NCBI RefSeq assembly: GCF_018332655.1
Contig: NZ_BOQL01000051.1
Span: 1-64,000, forward strand
Direction: 5' to 3'
Source of the DNA: Actinoplanes auranticolor
GTDB lineage: Bacteria; Actinomycetota; Actinomycetes; Mycobacteriales; Micromonosporaceae
DNA: 64,000 nt
How positions within the stretch are numbered: position 1 is the first letter of the stretch; each line of letters opens with the position of its first letter. This document shows positions 8,729 to 17,745 of this stretch, piece by piece. Both the position numbers and the translations under genes were made by a program. The notes beneath the pieces were generated by a model. The model searched no databases, had not been told where the DNA came from, and was given only the letters and a program-made list of their open reading frames with translations.

Positions 8729-9825
8729 AGGGTCCGGGCGTAGGGGTCCCAGTCGGCCGGCAGGGCGGGCGGCGTGTCGGCCGTGCTCTGCACGACCACC
8801 GGGCGCCGGTCGGCGATCGACTCCTCGATGGACTGCATCGCGTCGAGCACGTGGTAGGCGAGCGCTCCCGAGGCGCGTTCCGGCATGCCGGCCCGGATCG
8901 AGCGGGCCAGCTCCAGCACGCCGGTGCCGCGCGAGGCCGGATGTCCCTGCGGCGCCAGCTCCTGCGGGTCGCCCCCGGTGAGCGGATGCAGCACCGTCGG
9001 GCCGTCGAAACGGTTGGGATCCGGGAGTACGGCGGTGCCCAGCGTGCCGGCGACCTCGAGGGTGGTGCGGGGCAGCGCCGAGTCGAAGGTCAGCACCACC
9101 TGGGCCGAGCCGCCCCGGCTGAACTCCAGCAGTGCCGTCACGGTGGTCGGGACGGTGACCGGGAACTCCGTACCGGCTCGGGGGCCGGAGCCGATCACCC
9201 GGGTCTCGCGGGCCCGTCCGCCGGTCGCGGTGACCCGGCCGATCGGTCCCAGCAGCTGCACGAGGGCGGTCAGGTAGTACGGGCCCATGTCCAGCAGCGG
9301 ACCGCCGCCGGTCTGGAACAGGAACTCCGGCGCGGGATGCCAGCTCTCCGGCCCGGGTGACTGGAACAGGGCCAGTGCCGTCCGCGGCTCGCCGATGCGC
9401 CCGGCGTCGACGGCCCGCCGGGCGGTCTGCAGCCCCGCCCCGAGCACTGTGTCCGGTGCGCTGGCCACCCGGAGGTCCAGCTCGCGGGCGCGGTCCAGGA
9501 GTTTGCGGGCGGATGGCCGGTCGAGTGCGAGCGGCTTCTCCGCCCAGACGTGCTTGCCGGCCTCCAGCGCGGCCAGGCCCACGTCGACGTGGGCGGCCGG
9601 GACGGTGAGGTTGACGACGAGCTCGACGGCCGGGTCGGCGAGCAGGTCCTGGGTCGTGCCCGCGGCGGGGACGCCGTGCCTGGCGGCCTGGGCGGCGGCC
9701 CGGCCGGGGTCGAGGTCGGCGACCATGCGGACGTCCAGATCCGGGAAGCTGGTGAGATTCCGCAGGTACGTCTCGCTGATCGTGCCGGCCCCGATGACGC
9801 CGACCCGCACCGCGCCGGCGCTCAT
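8725..9825 (-). CDS. Gfo/Idh/MocA family oxidoreductase
   Basis: 366 residues. The N-terminal Rossmann domain begins VGVIGAGTISETYL (NAD(P) loop). It continues with AEKPLALDR, where the EKP Lys is the catalytic residue of the family, and then the C-terminal beta-sheet substrate domain with GGGPLLDMGPYYL. It is a cytosolic dehydrogenase of a sugar, sugar acid or inositol derivative. It is the second gene of an operon with the isomerase upstream, with an ATGA overlap at 9822-9825. The substrate is not identifiable. Confidence 0.92.
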   Translation of the reverse strand: MSAGAVRVGVIGAGTISETYLRNLTSFPDLDVRMVADLDPGRAAAQAARHGVPAAGTTQDLLADPAVELVVNLTVPAAHVDVGLAALEAGKHVWAEKPLALDRPSARKLLDRARELDLRVASAPDTVLGAGLQTARRAVDAGRIGEPRTALALFQSPGPESWHPAPEFLFQTGGGPLLDMGPYYLTALVQLLGPIGRVTATGGRARETRVIGSGPRAGTEFPVTVPTTVTALLEFSRGGSAQVVLTFDSALPRTTLEVAGTLGTAVLPDPNRFDGPTVLHPLTGGDPQELAPQGHPASRGTGVLELARSIRAGMPERASGALAYHVLDAMQSIEESIADRRPVVVQSTADTPPALPADWDPYARTL

Positions 9826-10580
9826 CGCGCGGCCCCCTCGTGCTGCTCGCTGTCGCGCAGGAACGCGAGGCTGGCTCCCAGGGCGGCGAAGATGTCGCCG
9901 TCGTAGCGGTCGAACTCGACGACCCGCAGGGCCTGCGGCGCCGCGGCGAGAACGTCGGTGACGGGGACCCGGCCCTGGCCGGCGGGGACCTGGCCGGAGC
10001 CGTCGGTGGCGAGGTCGCCGTCCTTGACGTGGATCGCGCGTACCCGGTCGCCGAGGCGGCGCAGCAGGGCCGGCGCCTCCGCGCCGCCGGCCGTGACCCA
10101 GTACGTGTCCACCTCAAGGACCACGGCCGGGTCGAGCTGCTCCGCGAGCACCTCGAAGGCGGTCCGGTCGCCGATCCGGGACTGCAGCTCCCAGAAGTGG
10201 TTGTGGTAGCCGACGGTGACGCCGTGCTCGGCGGCCACCTTGGCGGCGTCGTTGAGCGCGGTCGCGGTGGCGGTGATGTCGGCCGGGTCCTGCCAGCGGG
10301 CCGGCTCCACCATGGGGTCGATGACGATGCCGATACCCAGCTCGGCTGCGGCGGCGAACACCGCAGGCTGATCGACGCGCGGGTCGAGGAGCTGGGCGTG
10401 GGCCGTCGGCGCGGTCAGGCCGTGGGCCGGGAGCCCGGTGCGCAGTACGGCGAGGTTCTCCCGCACGCCGTACGGCTCCACCTGGGTGAACCCGAGGGCG
10501 GCGAGCCGGGCGAGGGTGCCGGCGGGGTCTTGGGCGAAGGCATCCCGGACTGAGTACAGCTGGACGGAAAGCTTGCTCAT
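9822..10580 (-). CDS. Sugar phosphate isomerase/epimerase, xylose-isomerase-like TIM barrel
   Basis: 252 residues. It begins SVQLYSVRDAFAQDP and has the AP endonuclease-2/xylose-isomerase-like barrel motifs, including YHNHFWE (metal His/Glu), EVDTYWVTAGG and HVKDGD near the C-terminus. It likely isomerises a keto- or amino-sugar (IolE/IolI-like enzymes share these motifs). The ATG at 10580 has GGAGGT nine bases upstream, so I choose it over the ATG four codons earlier. It is the first gene of the operon with the Gfo/Idh/MocA enzyme. A LacI-type palindrome lies about 55 bases upstream. Confidence 0.9.
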   Translation of the reverse strand: MSKLSVQLYSVRDAFAQDPAGTLARLAALGFTQVEPYGVRENLAVLRTGLPAHGLTAPTAHAQLLDPRVDQPAVFAAAAELGIGIVIDPMVEPARWQDPADITATATALNDAAKVAAEHGVTVGYHNHFWELQSRIGDRTAFEVLAEQLDPAVVLEVDTYWVTAGGAEAPALLRRLGDRVRAIHVKDGDLATDGSGQVPAGQGRVPVTDVLAAAPQALRVVEFDRYDGDIFAALGASLAFLRDSEQHEGAAR

Positions 10581-10634
10581 CGCTACCTCCAAGCGGTCTT
10601 CATCTTTTCTACCAGCTGGTCAAAATTCACGCTA

Positions 10635-10646
10635 GTGAGCGCTCTC
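10635..10646. promoter_or_regulatory. LacI-type operator candidate (GAGCGCTC core)
   Basis: The palindrome GAGCGCTC at 10637-10644 lies about 55 bases upstream of the isomerase start. LacI-family repressors of sugar catabolism in actinomycetes commonly bind palindromes with a central CG and a GAGCGCTC-like core. The position suits repression of the isomerase/oxidoreductase operon. The regulator gene is not in the window. Confidence 0.5.
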
Positions 10647-10785
10647 TAGATCAACTGAACGGCACGATTCACACGCCTTATCCGGCGCGGCAATTTCGCG
10701 GTAATAGGTGGTGAATGACCGCGCCGCCAATGGGTATGAACCGGTTCTAATTGGCCGAAAGTATGAGTACTGACGCCCGCCGGTT

Positions 10786-10795
10786 TGAGCGCTCA
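10786..10795. promoter_or_regulatory. Second GAGCGCTC palindrome (TGAGCGCTCA)
   Basis: This 10-bp perfect palindrome repeats the core found at 10637-10644, 150 bases away in the same gene-free stretch. Two copies between divergent genes fit a repressor that loops DNA or controls both sides. The regulator is unknown. Confidence 0.45.
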
Positions 10796-10888
10796 TCGGC
10801 CGTTCGGAGGATTAGCGGGCCCCGGGAACGATTTTCGGGTCTTCTGCCCGGTACGCCCGCGACACGGAATATCACCTAATCGGGTTAA

Positions 10889-10906
10889 TGTGGACGTAGG
10901 TCCACA
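10889..10906. promoter_or_regulatory. Inverted repeat upstream of the small secreted protein
   Basis: TGTGGAC and GTCCACA flank a 4-base spacer. A second pair, CTAGATC at 10916-10922 and GATCTAG at 10934-10940, follows at once, just before the start at 10970. These may be operator or 5'-leader hairpins. No factor can be named. The rest of the 10581-10969 gap shows no gene. Confidence 0.35.
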
Positions 10907-10969
10907 ATTCCGGCTCTAGATCATGATTCTGTGGATCTAGCAATAAACCAGCCGAGAAAAGGTGGTTCC

Positions 10970-11377
10970 ATGAGTAAGGCAACACGAATGCTGGCCATGA
11001 CCGGAATGGCGCTGGTCGCCGGTGTGACGATGGCCGCCGGCCCCGCCGCGGCGTCCTCGTCGACCGCCCAGGGAACCACGTCCGTCACGCAGAGCACCCA
11101 GCAGCAGGCGAAGACCGACCGCGGCCGTGACCGTGACTGGGTCGCCGGCTACTACCGCACCCGCCTCCAGTGCGAGCGGGTCGGCCGCATCGGCGAGCGC
11201 TTCGACCGCTGGGACGACTACGAGTGCGAGCGCGTGCGCCGTGGCTTCCGGGTGATCTGGCGTCTCGACGTCGAGCGTGACTGGCACGGCGGCGGCCACC
11301 ACGGTGGCGGCCACTGGAACAACGGCAACGACCACCACGGTGGCGGCCACTGGAACAACAACCGCCCGCGTCGCTGA
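10970..11377 (+). CDS. Small secreted His/Gly-rich protein
   Basis: 135 residues from ATG 10970, with AAAAGGTGG upstream as a ribosome site. A Sec signal peptide ends at GPAAASS (about residue 28). The mature part has a charged middle region with two Cys (QCERVGR and YECERV), which could form a disulfide. It ends in a repeated HHGGGHWNN-type tail rich in His, Gly and Asn. The tail may bind metals such as Cu, Zn or Ni, which is inference. No known domain is recognised. Two strong hairpins follow the stop. Confidence 0.75.
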   Translation: MSKATRMLAMTGMALVAGVTMAAGPAAASSSTAQGTTSVTQSTQQQAKTDRGRDRDWVAGYYRTRLQCERVGRIGERFDRWDDYECERVRRGFRVIWRLDVERDWHGGGHHGGGHWNNGNDHHGGGHWNNNRPRR

Positions 11378-11404
11378 CGCCCAGCACCACCTGACCCGAC
11401 ACAA

Positions 11405-11439
11405 CGTCGCCGGCCCGCGGTCTCCGCGGGCCGGCGACG
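11405..11439. terminator. Perfect 16-bp hairpin
   Basis: CGTCGCCGGCCCGCGG and its exact complement surround a 3-base loop. There is no T-tract, so it may be a transcript-stabilising or T-less terminator hairpin after the small secreted gene. Confidence 0.5.
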
Positions 11440-11470
11440 CCCGTTTCCCGGCTCCGCGCCCGGAAACGAC

Positions 11471-11506
11471 GGAAGGCCCCGGCCGGACGGTCGGGGCCTT
11501 CCTTTT
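11471..11506. terminator. Bidirectional terminator
   Basis: An 11-bp stem (GGAAGGCCCCG with its complement) is followed by TTTT. It lies between the forward small secreted gene and the reverse nuclease gene, whose stop is 12 bases away, and can serve both. Confidence 0.75.
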
Positions 11507-11517
11507 CCGGTACGGCG

Positions 11518-14500
11518 TTACCTGGTGATCTTCCGCGTATAGCTCTTACCGGCCGAGGTGTTACCGGCCTTGTCGGAGCCCCAGTAGGTGACCGTCAGGG
11601 TGCCCTTCTTGACGCCCTTGAGACCCAGGCTCCAGGTGCCCCGGGCAGTCGGCGTCACGGTGAGGACGGTCGCCTTGGCCGAGGCCTTGCTCTTCGAGGT
11701 GGTCTTCACCCAGGTACGGCCGGTGTAGTAGTACCACTTGCCGTTGCGCTGCTCGATCAGCTTCACCCGGACCCGGGCCACCCCGACGCCCTTGTCGGTC
11801 GCCGTACCCGTGATCTTCGACCAGGCGGACGCCTTGCCGGCGTTCTTCGGCACGGTGAAGGTCACGACCGGCTTGTGGGTGTCCTTGGTGACCCTGACCG
11901 ACCCGACCGTGACCGGCGTGCCGGCCCCGGCCTGGTTGAACAGCGTCACCTTGACCGTGAACGTGCCGGCCTTCGGGTAGACGTGCGCCGCGCTGCCGAC
12001 ATTCGGCGACATCGTGGAGGTTGCGCCGTCGCCCCAGGCCACCGAGACCTTGCTCGCTCCGCTCACGCCGCTGAGGCTGAGCTTGACGGACTGGGTCGCC
12101 CAGATCGACCTGCGGTCCAGGGCGTACCGGCCGGGCTGAGCCGCGACGACCACCGTGGACGTACCGGTGAAGCCGGCCGGCCCGGTGTTGCCCGCCTCGT
12201 CGGTCAGCGCTACCGACACCGGGAAGCGGCCCGCGGCCGCATAGGTGTGGGTCGCGGTCTTCGCCCCGGCCGCCAGGGTCTGCGGCGCGCTGCCGTCGCC
12301 CCAGGTGACGACCCGGCGGATCCCCGCCGGCGCACTCACGTCGTCGGTGAGCGCGGTCTGGGTCAGAGTGACCGTCTGACCCGGCCACAGCGCCGTCGCG
12401 TCCAGCGTGAACGTGCCCGTCGGTGCGGTGGAGTCCGACACGCCCGCGGTGGCCCGCGGCGCCGGGTCGGCCGTGACCGGCGTGTGCGCGGCGAAGTAGT
12501 TGACCAGCATCGTCAGGTCGTTGTCGCCGGTCGTCACCTTGTTGCTGCCCCCGGCCAGGGCGGCGAAGTTGTCCCCGCCGGTGGCCAGGAACGAGTTCGT
12601 CGTCACCCGGTACGTGCCCGCCGGGTTCAGCGTGACCCCGTTGAGCTTGAGCGACGAGGCGATGATCCGCTGACCCTGCGGCTGGGCGGCGTCGTAGGAG
12701 TAGGTGAGCCCCTTCGACACGCCCAGGTGCAGCACCGGACGGGACGCACCGGCCGGCTGCCACTGCTGCTCCAGCGCCAGCTTGATGTCGGCGCCGGTCA
12801 GCGTCTGGGTGATGACGTCGTTGGCGAACGGCTGCACGGCGAACGCGTCGGCGTAGGTGACCGTGCCGTCGGTGCCGTACTTGAGGTCGGACCGCAGGCC
12901 GCCCGGGTTCATCAGGGCGATCTGCGCCCCGCCCCGGCCGGCGTCGCGGGTCTGGTCCAGCTGCACATCGGCGATGAAGTTGCCCAGCACCGACTCGATG
13001 CCGCGGTCCTCGTTGCCGGCAGCGGTGTAGCCGCGCAGGATGTCCGCGGTGATCTTGCCCAGGGTCTGCTTGCCCAGCTCGGTGGCGTTGGCCTTGGCCT
13101 TGGCCACGAGGTCGGCGACCGCCGGATTCGACGTGACGCCCGTGACGGCGAGCAGCTCAGCCGTGGACGCGGTCACCGCGCGGGCGGCCGGGTCGTAGGT
13201 GAGCACGGCCTTGCCCAGCTTGACGCCGTAGTCCTCGGCCTGGATGACCGGCCGGGTCCGCGACGTGCCGGGGACCGGCACCTGGAACGCGTACGGCTGG
13301 TGGGTGTGACCGCTGAGGATGGCGTCGATCTCGGGGCTGACCTGGGTGTACCGGCCGAAAACGGGGTCGGCCACCAGCTCGGCGGCGGAACCGATGTGCT
13401 CCGACGCCGCGCCCTCGTGAGCCAGCAGCACCAGGACGTCGGCCTCGCCGTTGGCCGCGTTGCCGTCGGACAGCTCCGTGGCGAGCTTGTCCGCCTCGGC
13501 CACCGGGTCCCGGAACTCCACGCCGGCGATGCCGCCCGGCGCGACCAGCGAAGCGGTCTGCTCGGTCACCACGCCGATGTAGCCCACCTCGACGCCGCCC
13601 AGGCTCTGCACCGAGTACCCGGGCAGCACCCGCTTGCCGTCCTTGTAGACGTTGGCCGCGAGGTACGGGAACTTCGCCCGGTCCTCGACCCGGCCCAGCA
13701 GGTCGGCCAGGCCCTTGTCGAACTCGTGGTTGCCGACCGCCGCGACGGTCAGCCCGCCGGCGTTCAGCACGTCCAGGGTCGGATTGTCGTTGTCGATCGC
13801 CGACACGAAGGTCGACGCCCCGATGTTGTCTCCGGCGGAGACCCACGCGGTGTTCGGGTTGGCGGCCCGCAACCGGTCGACCAGCCCGACGAGCTGGGCG
13901 GCGCCGCCGACCGGCTGGCCGCCCGCGGTCGACGGCGGCTCGAGCCGGCCGTGGAAGTCGTTGATGGTCAGCAGCTGCAGGTCGACCGGCTTGGTCAACC
14001 CGGTCTCCAGGCCGATCACCACGGGATCGTGGTCGCTGGCCCGGTACGGACCGGCGTCGTAGAACGGTGCGTAGACGTCGTACTGGTAGGCGTACGACTC
14101 GACGGAGTTGATGTTCCAGATGTCGACGCCGGTGACCCGCTCGGCGAGCGGGGCGGTGGCCAGCCCGTGGTCGAGCGAGCCGGTCTCGCCGCCGAAGACG
14201 TACGAGTACCCGCCCGGTGCCCCGGTGGTGTGCACGTCGGTGAAGCCCTTGTCGTACAGGGCCTGCATCGGGTCTTCCCGGGTGTAGGCGTTGAAGTCGC
14301 CGAGCAGCAGCACCTGGTCGCTGCCGCTGCCGGCCTTCAGCTGGTCGACGAAGCCGGCCAGCGAGTTCGCCTGCCGCACCCGGTCGCCGTTGTACGGCCC
14401 CTGCCCGTCACCGCTGTCGGCGTTGTCGCCGCTCGGCGGGGTCGAGGCGCTCTTGGACTTGAAGTGGTTGGCCACCACGGTGAAGGTGATCGCGCCGGAG

Positions 14501-16404
14501 GTGAACGTCTGCGCGATCGGCTCGCGGGCGTTGGACCACACCGACTCGTCGTTGATCGAGCGGGCGGCGCCCTTCAGGGTGACCGCGGCCGGCTTGAAGA
14601 TGATGGCCGTGGTGATGAAGTCCTGCTGGGCGGCGGCCGGGAGGTCCGCCGGCGAGCGCACGTAGTCCCAGGTGCCCGCGCCGTCGACCGCGTTCAGCGC
14701 GCCGACCAGCGTCTCCAGCGCCCGCTGCGGCTGGTCGGCCTCGAACCGGACCGAGTTCTCGATCTCCATCAGCGCGACCACGTCGGCGTCCAGGGCGGTG
14801 ATCGCCGAGACGATCTTCGCCTGCTGCTTGGCCAGCGCGGCCGCGTCGGCGGCTCCCCGGGCCGGCTCACCGAAGTGCACGAAGTAGTTCAGGACGTTGA
14901 AGCTGGCCACCTTGATGTCACCACCGACCGCGGCGGGCGCCGCGGTGCGCGGGTTGGTGTCCTTGAACGTCGTGCGGGCCGGTGCCGGGGTTCCCGCGTC
15001 GACCGGAGTGGTCGGCTGCAGCCGCCACTCGTTGAAGCCGAAGCCCAGGACGGCCGGGCCGAACGATTCGACGGTGTCATCCACCCGGACCGGGTCGGTC
15101 TTCGACAGGTACGGCGGCGCGAGCCCGGCCGAGGCCAGGTTCGTCGTCCGGCCGTCGTCGAGCAGGATCCGGCCGAGCTTGTTCGCCGCCTTGACCTGCG
15201 CCGCGGCCTCGGTGCCGGGGCGGGCCACGTCGGTCGGCACGCGGGCCGGGGCGTTGCCGGCGGCGAGCACGATCTCGCCGTACCGGTTGGTGTTGTAGAC
15301 GTCGGAGACGGTGTACGCCCCGACCGGGGCGACCAGCATGCCCTCGACGGACTCGCGGGCGTCGTCGGCCAGCGGCAGGCTCAGCGGTACGGGCGCCGGC
15401 AGCGGCGCGTCGTGCGCGCAGACCTGCACGTCGGCCTTGGCCGCGATGCTGAGCTGGGTGAACGCGTTGAACTCGGTGGCCGTGCCGGTGACGCGGACCC
15501 GGTCACCGAGGGCGACGGCCGGGGCGGTGCCGGTGGGCAGGTAGACGAAGACGGCGTCGGAGGCCGTGCCCGCGGCGACCGGGCGGTCCCCGCCGCTGCC
15601 CGCGGTCTGCACGTAGATGCCGTTGTAGCCACCGGTGCGGTGGTCGGCGGTCACGACGCCCTCGACGGTGACCCGGGTGCCGGCCAGCGTGGTGGCCGCG
15701 CCGGTGCCCTGCACCTCGGCGATGGTGTGGTCGGTCGCGACGGTGCAGCCGGGGGCCGGGTCGGGATCGGGATCCGGGTCCGGCGCGACGGCGTTGCGCG
15801 CGCCGAAGCTGTTCGCGGCCGGCGCCTTCCAGACGCCGTCGATCTTCTGCAGCGAGTCGGCCGCAGTGGTGCTCTGACCCTCGACGACGCCGAGGTCGAC
15901 ACCGGAGGTGCCGGCCGCCGGTCCGGCGGTGGCGGCGAAAGCCCCCTCGTAGGTGAGGAACTCGGCGACCGCACCGGCCGGGTCGACCAGGGCCGCCCCG
16001 TCCGGGCCGTTCTGGATCCCGTCCACCGGATACCTCTGCACGACCACGCCGGCGGCCGGAACGCTCCCGGCGAACGTGTCGGTGTCGTAGACCACGCCAC
16101 CGTTGCCGTTGTAGAGCACGATCCGCCAGCCGGTCAGATCGAAGCCGGCGGGCGCCTCGATCTCGATCGCCTCACCGCTGTCGGTGCCGGAATTGTCGTA
16201 GTGAATTTCGCTGATGAATGGTCCCGGCACCGCTTTTGCGGCGCGTACCGGCGCAGTTTCCGCGGCGCGGGTCGGCGCTTCCGCGGCGCGAGCCGGACCG
16301 GTGAAGCCGAGGCCGAGGGTGGTGGCCACGAACGCCGCACCGAGAGCGTGACGCCCTGACCGGGATCGCGGAGCGACCCCGGCTGCGGGCATGGATCGAC
16401 GCAT
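11518..16404 (-). CDS. Giant secreted nuclease / 5'-nucleotidase / PKD-domain protein
   Basis: 1628 residues from ATG 16404 (GGAAGG upstream); the longer reading to 16455 has no ribosome site. Order: Sec signal peptide; lamin-tail domain (FISEIHYDNSG, about 45-150); OB-fold region; ExeM/NucH-like endonuclease-exonuclease-phosphatase domain (about 500-800) with ASFNVLNYF, LLGDFNAYTRED and SDHDPVVIG; metallophosphatase (about 810-1060) with INDFHGR, GDNIGAS, GNHEFDKG and SGHTHQPY; 5'-nucleotidase C-terminal domain (about 1100-1300); PKD-like domains; and a beta-rich tail. It should cut extracellular DNA and then strip phosphate from the nucleotides. No LPxTG or choline-binding anchor is visible. 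It stands alone, divergent from the RTX gene. Confidence 0.93.
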   Translation of the reverse strand: MRRSMPAAGVAPRSRSGRHALGAAFVATTLGLGFTGPARAAEAPTRAAETAPVRAAKAVPGPFISEIHYDNSGTDSGEAIEIEAPAGFDLTGWRIVLYNGNGGVVYDTDTFAGSVPAAGVVVQRYPVDGIQNGPDGAALVDPAGAVAEFLTYEGAFAATAGPAAGTSGVDLGVVEGQSTTAADSLQKIDGVWKAPAANSFGARNAVAPDPDPDPDPAPGCTVATDHTIAEVQGTGAATTLAGTRVTVEGVVTADHRTGGYNGIYVQTAGSGGDRPVAAGTASDAVFVYLPTGTAPAVALGDRVRVTGTATEFNAFTQLSIAAKADVQVCAHDAPLPAPVPLSLPLADDARESVEGMLVAPVGAYTVSDVYNTNRYGEIVLAAGNAPARVPTDVARPGTEAAAQVKAANKLGRILLDDGRTTNLASAGLAPPYLSKTDPVRVDDTVESFGPAVLGFGFNEWRLQPTTPVDAGTPAPARTTFKDTNPRTAAPAAVGGDIKVASFNVLNYFVHFGEPARGAADAAALAKQQAKIVSAITALDADVVALMEIENSVRFEADQPQRALETLVGALNAVDGAGTWDYVRSPADLPAAAQQDFITTAIIFKPAAVTLKGAARSINDESVWSNAREPIAQTFTSGAITFTVVANHFKSKSASTPPSGDNADSGDGQGPYNGDRVRQANSLAGFVDQLKAGSGSDQVLLLGDFNAYTREDPMQALYDKGFTDVHTTGAPGGYSYVFGGETGSLDHGLATAPLAERVTGVDIWNINSVESYAYQYDVYAPFYDAGPYRASDHDPVVIGLETGLTKPVDLQLLTINDFHGRLEPPSTAGGQPVGGAAQLVGLVDRLRAANPNTAWVSAGDNIGASTFVSAIDNDNPTLDVLNAGGLTVAAVGNHEFDKGLADLLGRVEDRAKFPYLAANVYKDGKRVLPGYSVQSLGGVEVGYIGVVTEQTASLVAPGGIAGVEFRDPVAEADKLATELSDGNAANGEADVLVLLAHEGAASEHIGSAAELVADPVFGRYTQVSPEIDAILSGHTHQPYAFQVPVPGTSRTRPVIQAEDYGVKLGKAVLTYDPAARAVTASTAELLAVTGVTSNPAVADLVAKAKANATELGKQTLGKITADILRGYTAAGNEDRGIESVLGNFIADVQLDQTRDAGRGGAQIALMNPGGLRSDLKYGTDGTVTYADAFAVQPFANDVITQTLTGADIKLALEQQWQPAGASRPVLHLGVSKGLTYSYDAAQPQGQRIIASSLKLNGVTLNPAGTYRVTTNSFLATGGDNFAALAGGSNKVTTGDNDLTMLVNYFAAHTPVTADPAPRATAGVSDSTAPTGTFTLDATALWPGQTVTLTQTALTDDVSAPAGIRRVVTWGDGSAPQTLAAGAKTATHTYAAAGRFPVSVALTDEAGNTGPAGFTGTSTVVVAAQPGRYALDRRSIWATQSVKLSLSGVSGASKVSVAWGDGATSTMSPNVGSAAHVYPKAGTFTVKVTLFNQAGAGTPVTVGSVRVTKDTHKPVVTFTVPKNAGKASAWSKITGTATDKGVGVARVRVKLIEQRNGKWYYYTGRTWVKTTSKSKASAKATVLTVTPTARGTWSLGLKGVKKGTLTVTYWGSDKAGNTSAGKSYTRKITR

Positions 16405-16470
16405 GGAGTTTTGTCCTTCCAAGGTTCTAATGCGCCGGAGCGTAAGCAGGTCCAATGACGATCAACGCTC

Positions 16471-16485
16471 GTTCAGGTAACGAAC
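16471..16485. promoter_or_regulatory. GTTC-N7-GAAC inverted repeat between divergent genes
   Basis: The short inverted repeat GTTC AGGTAAC GAAC sits about 70 bases upstream of the nuclease start and 90 bases upstream of the RTX start. It does not match the actinobacterial LexA box, which has GAAC-N4-GTTC. It is a possible operator for an unknown factor. Confidence 0.25.
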
Positions 16486-16523
16486 AGGCATACGTCGGCA
16501 CCCGAGTGCGAGCATGCCTCACG

Positions 16524-16529
16524 TATAGT
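16524..16529 (+). promoter_or_regulatory. Possible -10 box for the RTX gene
   Basis: TATAGT lies about 45 bases upstream of the ATG at 16575 and is an island of A/T in GC-rich DNA. No good -35 hexamer is present at 16-18 bases, so this is a weak call. Confidence 0.3.
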
Positions 16530-16574
16530 CGCCGCCGATCACCACAACACGCTTTTCGACACGGGGGATTCTGC

Positions 16575-17729
16575 ATGTTCCTGTTCCACCGCAAGGCTTT
16601 GACGGTCGCCGGCGTCACCGCGGCGGCGGTCGCCTCGACCGCGTTCTTCGCTGTGCCCGCCCAGGCGGCGTCCGCCGGCCTGGCCAAGGTGGTCGGTTCG
16701 TCCACCGTCCAGTTCAACGCTCTGCTGGGCAAGAGCAACGGGCTGACCATCACCATCTCGGGCCGCACCGTCACGCTGAACGACAAGGTCGCCATCAAGG
16801 CCGGCAAGGGCTGCAAGGCGGTCAAGGGCGACAAGACCAAGGTCAAGTGCAAGACCAAGAAGAAGACGTCGCGGCTCAGCGTCGCCCTCGGCGACAAGAA
16901 CGACTGGGTCTTGAACAAGACCTCCGTCTACATGCTCGCCGACGGTGGTTCCGGCACCGACAAGCTCACCGGTGGCTCGGCGGCCGACCAGCTGCAGGGC
17001 GGCACCGGCAACGACAAGCTGTACGGCCGGGGCGGCATCGACACGCTCTTCGGTGGCTCGGGCAACGACCACCTGGCCGGTGGCGCCGGCAACGACCGCA
17101 TCGACGCCGGGCCCGGCACCGACAAGGCCTACGGCGAAGCCGGCAACGACGAGATCCTCGGTGGTTCGGGCAACGACACCCTCTCCGGCGCCGCGGGCAT
17201 CGACGGGATCGAGGGCGGTGCGGGCAACGACACGATCACCGGTGCCGCCGGCAACGACGTGCTCGTCGGTGACGCGGGCAACGACCGCATCACCGGATCG
17301 ACCGGTGACGACGTGGTCTACGGCGATGCGGGCAACGACTGGCTCGCCGGCGACGCCGGCAAGGACATCGTTCTCGGTGAGGCGGGCAACGACACCGTCG
17401 CCGGTGGCGACGGGAACGACTACCTCTTCGGCAAGGCCGGCAACGACACCATCGCCGGCCACAAGGGCGACGACGCCCTCGTCGGCGAGGACGCCGTGGC
17501 GGGTCAGCCGTCCGGTAGCGACGCGGCTCGGGACCAGCTCGACGGCGGCGCCCACGCCACCGTCCTCGGTGACTTGTGCCTGATCAAGGCCGCGGGCACC
17601 GCGAAGAACTGCGAGGACGTCCGGGGTGGCACGCAGGCGCGTTCCGCGGCGGTCGCGCCGGCGGCCCGGATCGAGGCTGCCGTGCAGGCGCAGCAGCGGG
17701 CGGCGGCCGCCCGGGCGGCAATGAAGTAG
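16575..17729 (+). CDS. Secreted RTX-type calcium-binding repeat protein
   Basis: 384 residues. A Sec signal peptide (MFLFHRKALTVAGV, cleavage near PAQAAS) is followed by a Lys-rich globular part with two Cys (about 30-115). Then come at least a dozen nonapeptide repeats of the GGxGNDxLx type (about 115-320), which wind into a Ca2+-loaded parallel beta-roll. The end is an Ala/Gln-rich helix. In actinobacteria such proteins lack the type I secretion system of Gram-negative RTX toxins, and the Sec signal here agrees with that. No catalytic domain is attached, so a structural or adhesive surface role is more likely than a toxin. Start chosen at the signal peptide Met. Confidence 0.88.
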   Translation: MFLFHRKALTVAGVTAAAVASTAFFAVPAQAASAGLAKVVGSSTVQFNALLGKSNGLTITISGRTVTLNDKVAIKAGKGCKAVKGDKTKVKCKTKKKTSRLSVALGDKNDWVLNKTSVYMLADGGSGTDKLTGGSAADQLQGGTGNDKLYGRGGIDTLFGGSGNDHLAGGAGNDRIDAGPGTDKAYGEAGNDEILGGSGNDTLSGAAGIDGIEGGAGNDTITGAAGNDVLVGDAGNDRITGSTGDDVVYGDAGNDWLAGDAGKDIVLGEAGNDTVAGGDGNDYLFGKAGNDTIAGHKGDDALVGEDAVAGQPSGSDAARDQLDGGAHATVLGDLCLIKAAGTAKNCEDVRGGTQARSAAVAPAARIEAAVQAQQRAAAARAAMK

Positions 17730-17745
17730 ACAACACCTGGTTATG

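Noticed and set aside
11875..16359. Open frame of 1494 codons on the forward strand
   Set aside because: It lies fully antisense to the well-supported nuclease/nucleotidase gene and has low-complexity Arg/Gly/Val composition.
16575..17729. RTX toxin with type I secretion
   Set aside because: The protein has a Sec signal peptide, no toxin domain and no ABC exporter genes nearby.
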